DNA from: Planctomycetales bacterium
GTDB taxonomy: Bacteria > Planctomycetota > Planctomycetia > Pirellulales > Thermoguttaceae
DNA: 5,661 nucleotides
Direction of reading: 5' to 3'
Assembly: GCA_007122045.1 (NCBI GenBank)
Contig: SKJM01000390.1
Coordinates: 1-5,661 of the forward strand
Shown here: piece by piece, positions 1 through 5,661 of the stretch
Position numbering within the stretch: position 1 is the first letter of the stretch
Layout: the number at the start of each line of letters is the position of its first letter
The notes under the pieces: model-generated
Database searches by the model: none
Told to the model about the DNA's origin: nothing
Seen by the model: the letters and a program-made list of their open reading frames with translations, nothing else
Translations under genes and position numbers: made by a program

Positions 1-1
1 C

Positions 2-511
2 GTCACCGCCAAGTGCACGGTCTCGGCCCGCGACGGCCGCATCTACCTCGGCGGCCACAACCGGGCGTCGGAACACACCAACGACCGGTTCGTCTGGTGC
101 CTCGATGCCCGCGACGGCTCGCTCATCTGGCGGTCCGACGCGGTGACCTCGGCCCTGAACGTGGTCACCGTCGGCGAGCGGTTCGTCTTTTCCAACGCGC
201 TGCGGGGCCGCGGGAACGTGTTCGACCGCGAAACGGGCAAGGTGGTGGCCGGCGTGGGGCACAATTACGCCTGTTGCCGGTTCACGCTGTCGGAACCCTA
301 CGTGCTGGGGGCCAATATGGACATGATCGACCTGGCGGCCGACGGAAAGCTCGTATCGACCGGGCCGGCCATCGATTCCCGCGAGTGCCTCGGCGCGATC
401 ATCTCCAACGGGCGGATGTTCTACGTCTCGCAGGCGAGCGGGTTCATCGTTTCGCAAACTTACGGCGACGAGGCCCGGCGGCTGCCGGCCGTGTGGGAGC
501 GGGGCGAGTAG
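2..511 (+). CDS. PQQ-like beta-propeller repeat protein, C-terminal part (5' end outside window)
   Basis: This is the last 169 residues of a larger protein, open to the left edge and ending at TAG 509-511. The segment LDARDGSLIWR (residues 34-44 of the visible part) followed by FDRETGKVV (72-80) has the spacing and wording of PQQ-type propeller blades, in which a D-x-x-T/D-G-x-x-x-W turn recurs. Later segments alternate short beta-rich stretches (IYLGG, FVFSN, YVLGANMDMIDL, MFYVSQASG) as expected for successive blades. Proteins of this kind are abundant in planctomycetes and are usually exported or periplasmic. Some resemble BamB, others are PQQ dehydrogenases. The visible part shows no catalytic residues, so substrate and cofactor use cannot be stated, and a purely structural propeller is as likely as an enzyme. 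The signal peptide, if any, lies outside. Two adjacent cysteines (ACC, about residue 91) are unusual for an exported domain. The gene converges on the minus-strand gene that ends 19 bp away. Confidence 0.82.
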   Translation, partial: VTAKCTVSARDGRIYLGGHNRASEHTNDRFVWCLDARDGSLIWRSDAVTSALNVVTVGERFVFSNALRGRGNVFDRETGKVVAGVGHNYACCRFTLSEPYVLGANMDMIDLAADGKLVSTGPAIDSRECLGAIISNGRMFYVSQASGFIVSQTYGDEARRLPAVWERGE

Positions 512-530
512 GCGCACGGCGCGACACGAC

Positions 531-965
531 TCAACGTTCGATCAACTCGATCGTCTCACCGCTGGGGAGTCGGAGTGTGGCCCACGTGACGCGCTCGTTC
601 CCGTCGGGCATGGTGATCGATTCCGCCGTGACCTGGCCGCTTCCCTTGGGCCCCCGGACGTTGAACACCCAAACGTCCGCCTCCGGATGGGCGAGCGACG
701 CCATCCAGTCGATCTTGAAGCTCTGCACCTGGCCGATGTGCTCCACCAGTACGGGATTGTCCCGCAACTCCAGTTCGATCTCCTTGGCCAAGAGGTTCAT
801 GCCAAAAAAGATGATGGCTCCGCAGCCCCCGCCGCACAGCATCAGGAAGCCGCCTCCGCACAACAGCACGGTGAGGACTATTTTGAGGGGAGACCATTGC
901 AGCGGCCGCCGTTGGGCGAACGGTGGATTATCTCGATACGGATACGCGAAGTCGTCGTGTGTCAT
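531..965 (-). CDS. Small single-pass membrane protein with Coa1-like (cytochrome oxidase assembly factor) domain
   Basis: The product is 144 residues. A polar N-terminus (1-26) is followed by one hydrophobic segment (about 27-58) that is unusually rich in glycine and cysteine (LLCGGG, LCGGGCG), then a soluble domain of about 85 residues. The soluble part runs NPVLVEHIGQVQSFKIDW, then VFNVRGPKGSGQVTAES (101-117), then a short strand pattern ending in LPSGETIEL. That layout, with a central G-x-K-G-x-G-x-V turn and a closing G-x-x-I-x-L strand, resembles bacterial members of the Coa1/Tim21-like family. In mitochondria Coa1 helps cytochrome c oxidase assembly, but no cox gene is nearby, so that role is not supported here. 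I chose ATG 963-965 because GAGG lies 7 nt upstream. A TTG at 978-980 would add five residues without a ribosome site. The soluble domain probably faces away from the cytoplasm, but topology is not certain. It is likely transcribed from its own promoter. Confidence 0.72.
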   Translation of the reverse strand: MTHDDFAYPYRDNPPFAQRRPLQWSPLKIVLTVLLCGGGFLMLCGGGCGAIIFFGMNLLAKEIELELRDNPVLVEHIGQVQSFKIDWMASLAHPEADVWVFNVRGPKGSGQVTAESITMPDGNERVTWATLRLPSGETIELIER

Positions 966-1013
966 GAATGAGCCTCGCAACTGCCGGAAAGACTTGTTCC
1001 CCGCACTCCCACG

Positions 1014-1042
1014 ATCTTTACCTGAGCGGCCGAGGCTGTCAA
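1014..1042 (-). promoter_or_regulatory. Candidate sigma70 promoter of the Coa1-like gene
   Basis: Reading the minus strand, a perfect -35 box TTGACA (1037-1042) is followed after 16 nt by TAAAGA (1015-1020), or after 17 nt by AAAGAT (1014-1019). The -10 match is only 3 of 6, so the call rests mainly on the -35. Transcription would begin near 1007, giving a leader of about 42 nt before ATG 965 that contains the GAGG ribosome site. The rest of the 222-nt gap between this gene and the VTT gene (966-1187) shows no credible ORF, and I saw no clear terminator with a T-run in it. Confidence 0.45.
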
Positions 1043-1187
1043 GCCCCGGTCGAAAACATTGCCATCATGGGCATCCTCACTGCGCTGCCGTCGGCGGTGC
1101 TGGGCGCCGGGGAGTTGGCGCGGCGGATGCAACGCACCAACCCACCGCAGGCACTTGGCCCTGGCACTGCACGCGCACAAAGCGGCC

Positions 1188-1826
1188 CTACAGCAAAAAC
1201 CGGATCGCCACGAAGCCCAGCACCAGCAGGGCGAAAAAGGCAAGGGTGGCCAACTCGAAGTATTTCTCGATCAGGGCCTTCACGCCGGGGCCGAAGATGT
1301 AGATGAACGCGGCCACGAGGGTGAATCGGGCGAACCGGCCGATGGTGGCGGCCACGAGCAGGACCCACAGGGAAATGCCGAACACGCCCGCCGCAATGGT
1401 GAACACCTGGAACGGAATGGGAGTGAACGCCGCGCCGAGCAGGGCAACGAAGGCGTTCTCGTGGTACAGGGCGTAGACCTTGGCGAAGTTCTCCGGCGTG
1501 ACCCCCGGCACGTAGCTGAAGAAGAACGGTTCGGCGGCGGCCCAGAAACCGTAGCCCACGATCCAGCCGGCAACCGCCCCCAAAGTGGAGCCAACCCCGT
1601 TGACCCAGGCGTAGTAGAACGACCGCTTGGGCTTCGACACCGACAGGGCGATTTGCAACACGTCGGGCGGGACGGGAAACACCACGCTATGGGCGAACGA
1701 CAGCCAGAACAGTGCCGGCGTGCCGTAGGGCGTCTCGGCCCAGTGCAGCACCCATAAGTAGAGCCGTTTCACGAGGCCAGGCGGCTTGACGACATCGGCA
1801 GGTAGGCTTTCGACGGGGGCTTGCAC
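1188..1826 (-). CDS. VTT/DedA-superfamily (YqaA-like) multi-pass inner-membrane protein
   Basis: The product is 212 residues from GTG 1824-1826, or 231 from GTG 1881-1883, and ends at TAG 1188-1190. After a short cytoplasmic lead it has about five hydrophobic segments. In the 212-residue numbering the VTT hallmarks are FPVPPDVLQIAL (50-61, a proline-rich re-entrant loop with acidic Asp55), GSTLGAVAGWIVGYG (79-93), FTPIPFQVFTIAAGVFG (134-150, a second re-entrant-like loop) and GRFARF (163-168) with the two arginines typical of DedA relatives. Family members are inner-membrane proteins, and several DedA/VTT proteins are linked to lipid scrambling or flipping and to envelope and proton-gradient fitness. 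The substrate of this YqaA-like branch is not known. I prefer the shorter start because GGAGGA lies just upstream. The extra 19 codons also have low G/C third positions (about half) compared with the gene body, and they overlap a TATACT box. The upstream start cannot be excluded. Confidence 0.85.
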   Translation of the reverse strand: MQAPVESLPADVVKPPGLVKRLYLWVLHWAETPYGTPALFWLSFAHSVVFPVPPDVLQIALSVSKPKRSFYYAWVNGVGSTLGAVAGWIVGYGFWAAAEPFFFSYVPGVTPENFAKVYALYHENAFVALLGAAFTPIPFQVFTIAAGVFGISLWVLLVAATIGRFARFTLVAAFIYIFGPGVKALIEKYFELATLAFFALLVLGFVAIRFLL

Positions 1827-1829
1827 AGT

Positions 1830-1835
1830 TCCTCC
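1830..1835 (-). promoter_or_regulatory. Ribosome-binding site deciding the start of the VTT gene
   Basis: GGAGGA on the minus strand lies 3 nt (4 nt from the GGAGG core) before GTG 1824-1826. The spacing is short, but this is the strongest Shine-Dalgarno match near either candidate start, and it favours the internal GTG over GTG 1881-1883. Confidence 0.45.
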
Positions 1836-1865
1836 GCATGGTGGGCAGTGGTGTTGTTCCTTCTC

Positions 1866-1894
1866 AGTATAGCCCGCAATCACCCCGGCGCAAA
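1866..1894 (-). promoter_or_regulatory. Candidate promoter of the VTT gene
   Basis: The minus strand carries TATACT (1866-1871), a 5-of-6 match to the -10 consensus. The best -35 candidates, TTTGCG 17 nt upstream (1889-1894) or TTGCGC 16 nt upstream (1888-1893), match only 3 of 6. A start near 1859 would leave about 33 nt before GTG 1826. It would exclude the alternative upstream GTG 1881-1883 from the transcript. Confidence 0.35.
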
Positions 1895-1939
1895 CCGCAC
1901 TCCCGGAGCAACCATCCGCTCACCTGCTCGTGCCGGGAC

Positions 1940-1994
1940 GCGGTCGCCGACCGCCTACGCCCCCACACTGAGGCCGGATACCGCCAACGGCCTC
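1940..1994. repeat. Two tandem GC-rich hairpins
   Basis: The first is GCGGTC (1940-1945) and GACCGC (1949-1954), a perfect 6-bp stem with a 3-nt loop. The second is GAGGCCG (1970-1976) and CGGCCTC (1988-1994), a perfect 7-bp stem with an 11-nt loop. No T-run follows on either strand, so an intrinsic terminator is not indicated. They could be part of a small structured RNA or chance pairing in GC-rich DNA. Confidence 0.3.
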
Positions 1995-2067
1995 GCCTGC
2001 TGGCAACCGTACGCGGGGGGATGAAATAGTCTTGTCGGGGGGTATGACGCTATCTGGCCGCGAAAAT

Positions 2068-2078
2068 GGGACTGTCCC
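2068..2078. repeat. Inverted repeat GGGAC-T-GTCCC
   Basis: A perfect 5-bp palindrome around one central T, preceded by AAAAT and followed by extra C residues. From memory, A-rich plus GGGACTGTCCCC strings recur in intergenic DNA of many environmental genomes, so this may be a copy of a dispersed short element. Only one copy is visible here, so that is unproven. Confidence 0.25.
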
Positions 2079-2203
2079 CCGTGAACGGTTACGCGTGCTG
2101 CAACTCTATAGCCCGCCAAGGCGACGCCAATTTACCAAGCTTCCCATTATGCCCAAATTTGCGGCGATGCGTACCATGACCGTTGGATTTTCTTGCTGCG
2201 GGG

Positions 2204-2216
2204 CGGGGCATCCCCG
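2204..2216. promoter_or_regulatory. Palindrome abutting the ispE -35 box (possible operator)
   Basis: CGGGG (2204-2208), CAT, CCCCG (2212-2216) form a perfect 5-bp inverted repeat ending one base before TTGACT. Its position would suit a regulator acting on the promoter. It is short, GC-rich and could be chance. Confidence 0.2.
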
Positions 2217-2245
2217 TTGACTACGCCTGTCGGGCGCGGTACACT
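2217..2245 (+). promoter_or_regulatory. Sigma70-type promoter for ispE-spoVG(-helicase)
   Basis: TTGACT (2217-2222, 5 of 6) is followed by an ideal 17-nt spacer and TACACT (2240-2245, 4 of 6). The predicted start is about 2252, giving a leader of about 160 nt before ispE. It is the best promoter match found on the plus strand and is correctly placed for the rightward genes. Confidence 0.6.
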
Positions 2246-2347
2246 AGCCAATTAAATAGGCGTGTAGAAAGGGGCGAGTACCTTTTGCGGGCAACATCCC
2301 CCCGACGGTTCCGGCAGAAGGCGCCTGTCTCCTTTTCCCCTGGTTTG

Positions 2348-2373
2348 GTGGGGCCCGGCTGTTTCGGCCCCGC
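2348..2373 (+). other. Leader hairpin upstream of ispE
   Basis: GGGGCC (2350-2355) and GGCCCC (2366-2371) form a perfect 6-bp stem around a 10-nt loop. A T-G and a G-C pair extend it to 2348-2373. It lies in the predicted 5' leader, about 40 nt before the ispE start. No proper T-run follows, so a terminator is not supported. It may shape or stabilise the leader. The remaining leader (2252-2413) shows no recognised riboswitch and no small gene. Confidence 0.3.
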
Positions 2374-2413
2374 GACCGCTTTGTTCGATCCTCGTATCAC
2401 GGTACCATCCGCA

Positions 2414-3391
2414 ATGCATATCCGCCGGTCGGCGGAGGCCGTTACCGTCCACGCCCCGGCCAAACTCAACTTGTTTTTCGAGGTCCTGGCCAAGCGACCT
2501 GACGGGTTCCATGAGATCGAAACCCTTATGGTCCCGATCGACCTATACGACACCATCACGTTCCGGGAGGACCCAAGCGGACAGGTTCAACTGAGTTGCA
2601 AGCAGGTTTTCCGGGTTGCCGGGCGCCGCCGGAGGCGATGTGCGGCCGCCGGTGAAGACGTGCTGCCCGCGGAAAGAGACAACCTGGTTGTCCGGGCAGT
2701 TGAGCTGGTGCGACAAACGGCGGGGGTGCGGCGCGGCGCCGCAGTGCGGCTGGTCAAGCGGATTCCGATGGCCGCCGGGCTCGGCGGGGGTTCCAGCGAC
2801 GCGGCGGCCGCCTTGCTGGCCGCCAACATCGGCTGGGGCTTGAACCTCGAGCCGGAGGCCCTGTTGCGGATGGCCGGCGAACTGGGCAGCGACGTCCCGT
2901 TTTTCCTGGCCGGTTCGGCAGCCGTCTGCCGCGGCCGGGGAGAGCAGGTCGAGCCGCTCCGCCACGTGCCCGAATTGCACTTCGTGGTTGCCCGGCCCCG
3001 CGCCGGGTTGTCCACCGCCGCGGTGTACGCGGCGTGCCGGCCGGCCGAGCATCCGCGGGCGGTGGGGCGGTTGTGTGCGGCCCTCGGCCGCGGCAACCTG
3101 CGGCAGGCCGGGAACCTGGTTTGGAACCGGCTCCAGCCGGTTTCCGCAACCCTGTGCCCGGCAGTGCCGGAACTGGACCGCTGCTTCTCGGAACTTGGCC
3201 TGCCGGGTTACGGCATGAGCGGGAGTGGAACAGCGTATTTCGGCCTGTGCCGCCGTGCAAGCGACGCTCGGCGCGCCGCGCGGCGGTTGCGGGCCGGCGG
3301 CGTTGAACAGGTCTTCGCAGTACGGAGTTGCCGCCAACCGGGCGGCCCTGGCGGGCGGCCCGAAACGCAAGGAGAACGGCCATGGAGATAA
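2414..3391 (+). CDS. ispE: 4-diphosphocytidyl-2-C-methyl-D-erythritol kinase
   Basis: IspE uses ATP to phosphorylate the 2-hydroxyl of CDP-methylerythritol in the cytoplasmic MEP route to isoprenoid precursors. The 325-residue product has all three GHMP-kinase signatures. These are [20 protein letters not shown] (15-34) with catalytic Lys17, the ATP loop [19 protein letters not shown] (117-135), and the closing [11 protein letters not shown] (267-277). The catalytic aspartate is Asp160 in [11 protein letters not shown]. It is somewhat longer than the roughly 285-residue E. coli enzyme, owing to an Arg-rich insertion near 67-87 ([10 protein letters not shown]) and a Pro/Gly-rich tail after about 306. 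I start at ATG 2414-2416 because homology begins there. The open frame extends upstream to 2183, but that part reads like non-coding DNA. No clear Shine-Dalgarno precedes the ATG. The stop overlaps the spoVG start by 10 bp, so the two are probably co-transcribed and translationally coupled. Confidence 0.95.
   Translation: MHIRRSAEAVTVHAPAKLNLFFEVLAKRPDGFHEIETLMVPIDLYDTITFREDPSGQVQLSCKQVFRVAGRRRRRCAAAGEDVLPAERDNLVVRAVELVRQTAGVRRGAAVRLVKRIPMAAGLGGGSSDAAAALLAANIGWGLNLEPEALLRMAGELGSDVPFFLAGSAAVCRGRGEQVEPLRHVPELHFVVARPRAGLSTAAVYAACRPAEHPRAVGRLCAALGRGNLRQAGNLVWNRLQPVSATLCPAVPELDRCFSELGLPGYGMSGSGTAYFGLCRRASDARRAARRLRAGGVEQVFAVRSCRQPGGPGGRPETQGERPWR
3369..3374 (+). promoter_or_regulatory. Ribosome-binding site of spoVG
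   Basis: AAGGAG sits 7 nt before ATG 3382-3384, inside the last codons of ispE. It fixes the spoVG start and rules out the in-frame upstream ATG at 3328, which lacks such a site and would add 18 residues unlike the family N-terminus. Confidence 0.75.
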
Positions 3392-3942
3392 CCGAGGTCC
3401 GTGTGAAGTTGATGCAGGAACCGGGGGAACGGCTTCAAGCGTTTTGCTCCATCACGTTCGACGACGCCTTCGTCGTGCGCGACTTGAAGATCATCGAAGG
3501 CGCCAGTGGGCCGTTTGTGGCCATGCCCAGCCGCAAGCTGACCAACCACTGCCCCCAGGTCGGCTGCAAGAATCACCTGCGGGCGGCCTACTGCAACCAG
3601 TGCGGCGCCCGCCTGCGAGAGACGGCGGCGCAGAAGGATGAAGACGGCCGGGCCAAGCTCTACGCCGACATCGCCCACCCGATCAACCCCGCCTGCCGCG
3701 AGATGATCCAGTCGCGGGTGATCGAAGCATTCGAGCGGGAGAAGCTGCAATCGCAGCAGCCGGGCTACGTGTCGACCTACGACGATTTCGATAGCGACGA
3801 TGACGATGTCCGACCCGCCGGCGTCGAGCCCAAACAGGTACAAGCCGCCGAACCGCCGCGCGGCCCGCACCGTCCCCCCGCCCACCAGCCGCACTCGCCG
3901 CGCCGCGACGAGGGGCAGTTCGGCGCGGGGATCTTCGATTGA
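3382..3942 (+). CDS. spoVG: SpoVG family nucleic-acid-binding regulator with zinc-ribbon-like insert
   Basis: The start [11 protein letters not shown], then [20 protein letters not shown] (18-37), [11 protein letters not shown] (43-53) and [17 protein letters not shown] (94-110) follow SpoVG almost motif for motif. In Firmicutes this small protein (about 90-100 residues) binds DNA and RNA and affects septation, sporulation and virulence genes. Here the product is 186 residues for two reasons. First, the loop after MPSRKL is replaced by a segment with Cys57-X4-Cys62-X8-Cys71-X2-Cys74, which looks like a small zinc ribbon. Second, a tail of about 60 residues follows the fold. It has an acidic run (DDFDSDDDD, 134-142), a Pro/His/Arg-rich linker and a short end GQFGAGIFD. 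The fold suggests nucleic-acid binding, and the insert probably adds a second contact surface or stabilises a dimer. That is inference. The gene overlaps ispE by 10 bp, and a large hairpin follows its stop. In Bacillus, ispE and spoVG also lie near each other. A sporulation role is not implied. Confidence 0.92.
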   Translation: MEITEVRVKLMQEPGERLQAFCSITFDDAFVVRDLKIIEGASGPFVAMPSRKLTNHCPQVGCKNHLRAAYCNQCGARLRETAAQKDEDGRAKLYADIAHPINPACREMIQSRVIEAFEREKLQSQQPGYVSTYDDFDSDDDDVRPAGVEPKQVQAAEPPRGPHRPPAHQPHSPRRDEGQFGAGIFD

Positions 3943-3947
3943 CCGGC

Positions 3948-4012
3948 GGAGTTCGCGCTTCAGCGTGCGGGACATCGCACTTATTTCGTTTGCGCGCTGA
4001 AGCGTGAACTCC
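3948..4012 (+). other. Long near-perfect RNA hairpin between spoVG and the helicase gene
   Basis: Bases 3948-3968 pair with 3992-4012 over 21 positions, 19 Watson-Crick and two G-U (3955/4005 and 3966/3994). Three further G-U pairs can extend it inward (3969-3971 with 3989-3991). The core is a perfect 10-bp inverted repeat, CGCTTCAGCG (3956-3965) and CGCTGAAGCG (3995-4004), flanked by GGAGTTC and GAACTCC. The loop is A/T-rich (TTATTT). The stem begins 5 nt after the spoVG stop and ends 19 nt before the helicase ATG. No T-run follows, so it is not a standard terminator. An mRNA processing or stability element, a protein-binding site, or a REP-like element are alternatives. Confidence 0.6.
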
Positions 4013-4031
4013 AACACTTCCTCCCGAACGC

Positions 4032-5661
<1,630 letters not shown>

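Larger units (their letters stand above)
1884..2216. other. Divergent intergenic region without a credible gene
   Basis: Between the VTT gene (leftward) and the ispE promoter (rightward) I find only short open frames with arginine/proline-rich, family-less translations, and no ribosome-site support. Part of the stretch (about 2100-2200) is more A/T-rich than its surroundings, including a CAAATTTG palindrome at 2154-2161. The other notable items are the hairpins and inverted repeats listed separately. Confidence 0.6.

Noticed and set aside
13..1302. A 429-codon open frame on the plus strand
   Set aside because: It crosses the propeller gene and runs antisense to two supported minus-strand genes. 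The translation is Arg/Pro-rich without any family motif.
1868..2116. Direct repeat TATAGCCCGC at 1868-1877 and 2107-2116
   Set aside because: Only 10 nt, two copies, with different flanks and no element between them. Chance is a sufficient explanation.
1821..2220. Short plus-strand open frames of about 62-67 codons
   Set aside because: There is no ribosome site, no recognisable motif, and they are crowded by inverted repeats and promoter elements. Composition does not resemble the neighbouring genes.
2183..2413. A 77-residue N-terminal extension of IspE from ATG 2183
   Set aside because: The stretch contains the best promoter of the window and a leader hairpin, its translation matches no part of IspE, and family homology starts just after ATG 2414.
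2543..3370. A 275-codon minus-strand open frame
   Set aside because: It is antisense to ispE, whose three GHMP motifs are unambiguous. The composition is that of a shadow frame.
3948..4012. Reading the long hairpin as an integron attC site or a standard intrinsic terminator
   Set aside because: I see no GTTRRRY/RYYYAAC core pair at suitable positions, no integrase or cassette array, and no T-run after the stem.

Overview
The window is GC-rich (about 65% by eye) and gene-dense. It looks like a chromosomal segment of a planctomycete, probably of the Pirellulales type. That assignment is an inference from the kind of PQQ-type beta-propeller protein at the left edge, a SpoVG carrying a cysteine-rich insert, weak Shine-Dalgarno use and the overall base composition. 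No ribosomal RNA or other phylogenetic marker is present to prove it. I see no tRNA, rRNA, CRISPR array, transposase or phage gene.

Left part (1-1883): the 3' end of a PQQ-like beta-propeller gene on the plus strand converges, 19 bp apart, on a short minus-strand gene for a single-pass membrane protein with a Coa1-like outer domain. That gene has its own promoter candidate with a perfect TTGACA. Upstream of it, also on the minus strand, lies a VTT/DedA-type (YqaA-like) multi-pass membrane protein. Its start is ambiguous: the upstream GTG overlaps a TATACT -10-like box, while an internal GTG has a GGAGGA just ahead of it.

Middle (about 1827-2413): a divergent intergenic region with no convincing gene. 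It holds two GC-rich hairpins, a GGGAC-T-GTCCC inverted repeat, a small palindrome and a good sigma70-type promoter (TTGACT-N17-TACACT at 2217-2245) that would drive the rightward genes through a leader of about 160 nt.

Right part (2414-5661): a rightward set of ispE (isoprenoid precursor synthesis), spoVG (nucleic-acid-binding regulator) and a Ski2-like DExH helicase. ispE and spoVG overlap by 10 bp. The helicase gene is open to the window edge. ispE and spoVG also lie near each other in Bacillus, so this pairing is a known neighbourhood. Two details stand out. SpoVG has a CX4C-X8-CX2C zinc-ribbon-like insert plus a long acidic/proline-rich tail. The spoVG-helicase gap is almost filled by a 21-bp stem whose only two irregularities are G-U pairs in plus-strand RNA, which suggests a conserved RNA structure between the two genes.

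I do not see a clearly new multi-gene system. The best candidate for undescribed biology is the combination of the zinc-ribbon SpoVG, the intergenic RNA hairpin and the Ski2-like helicase.
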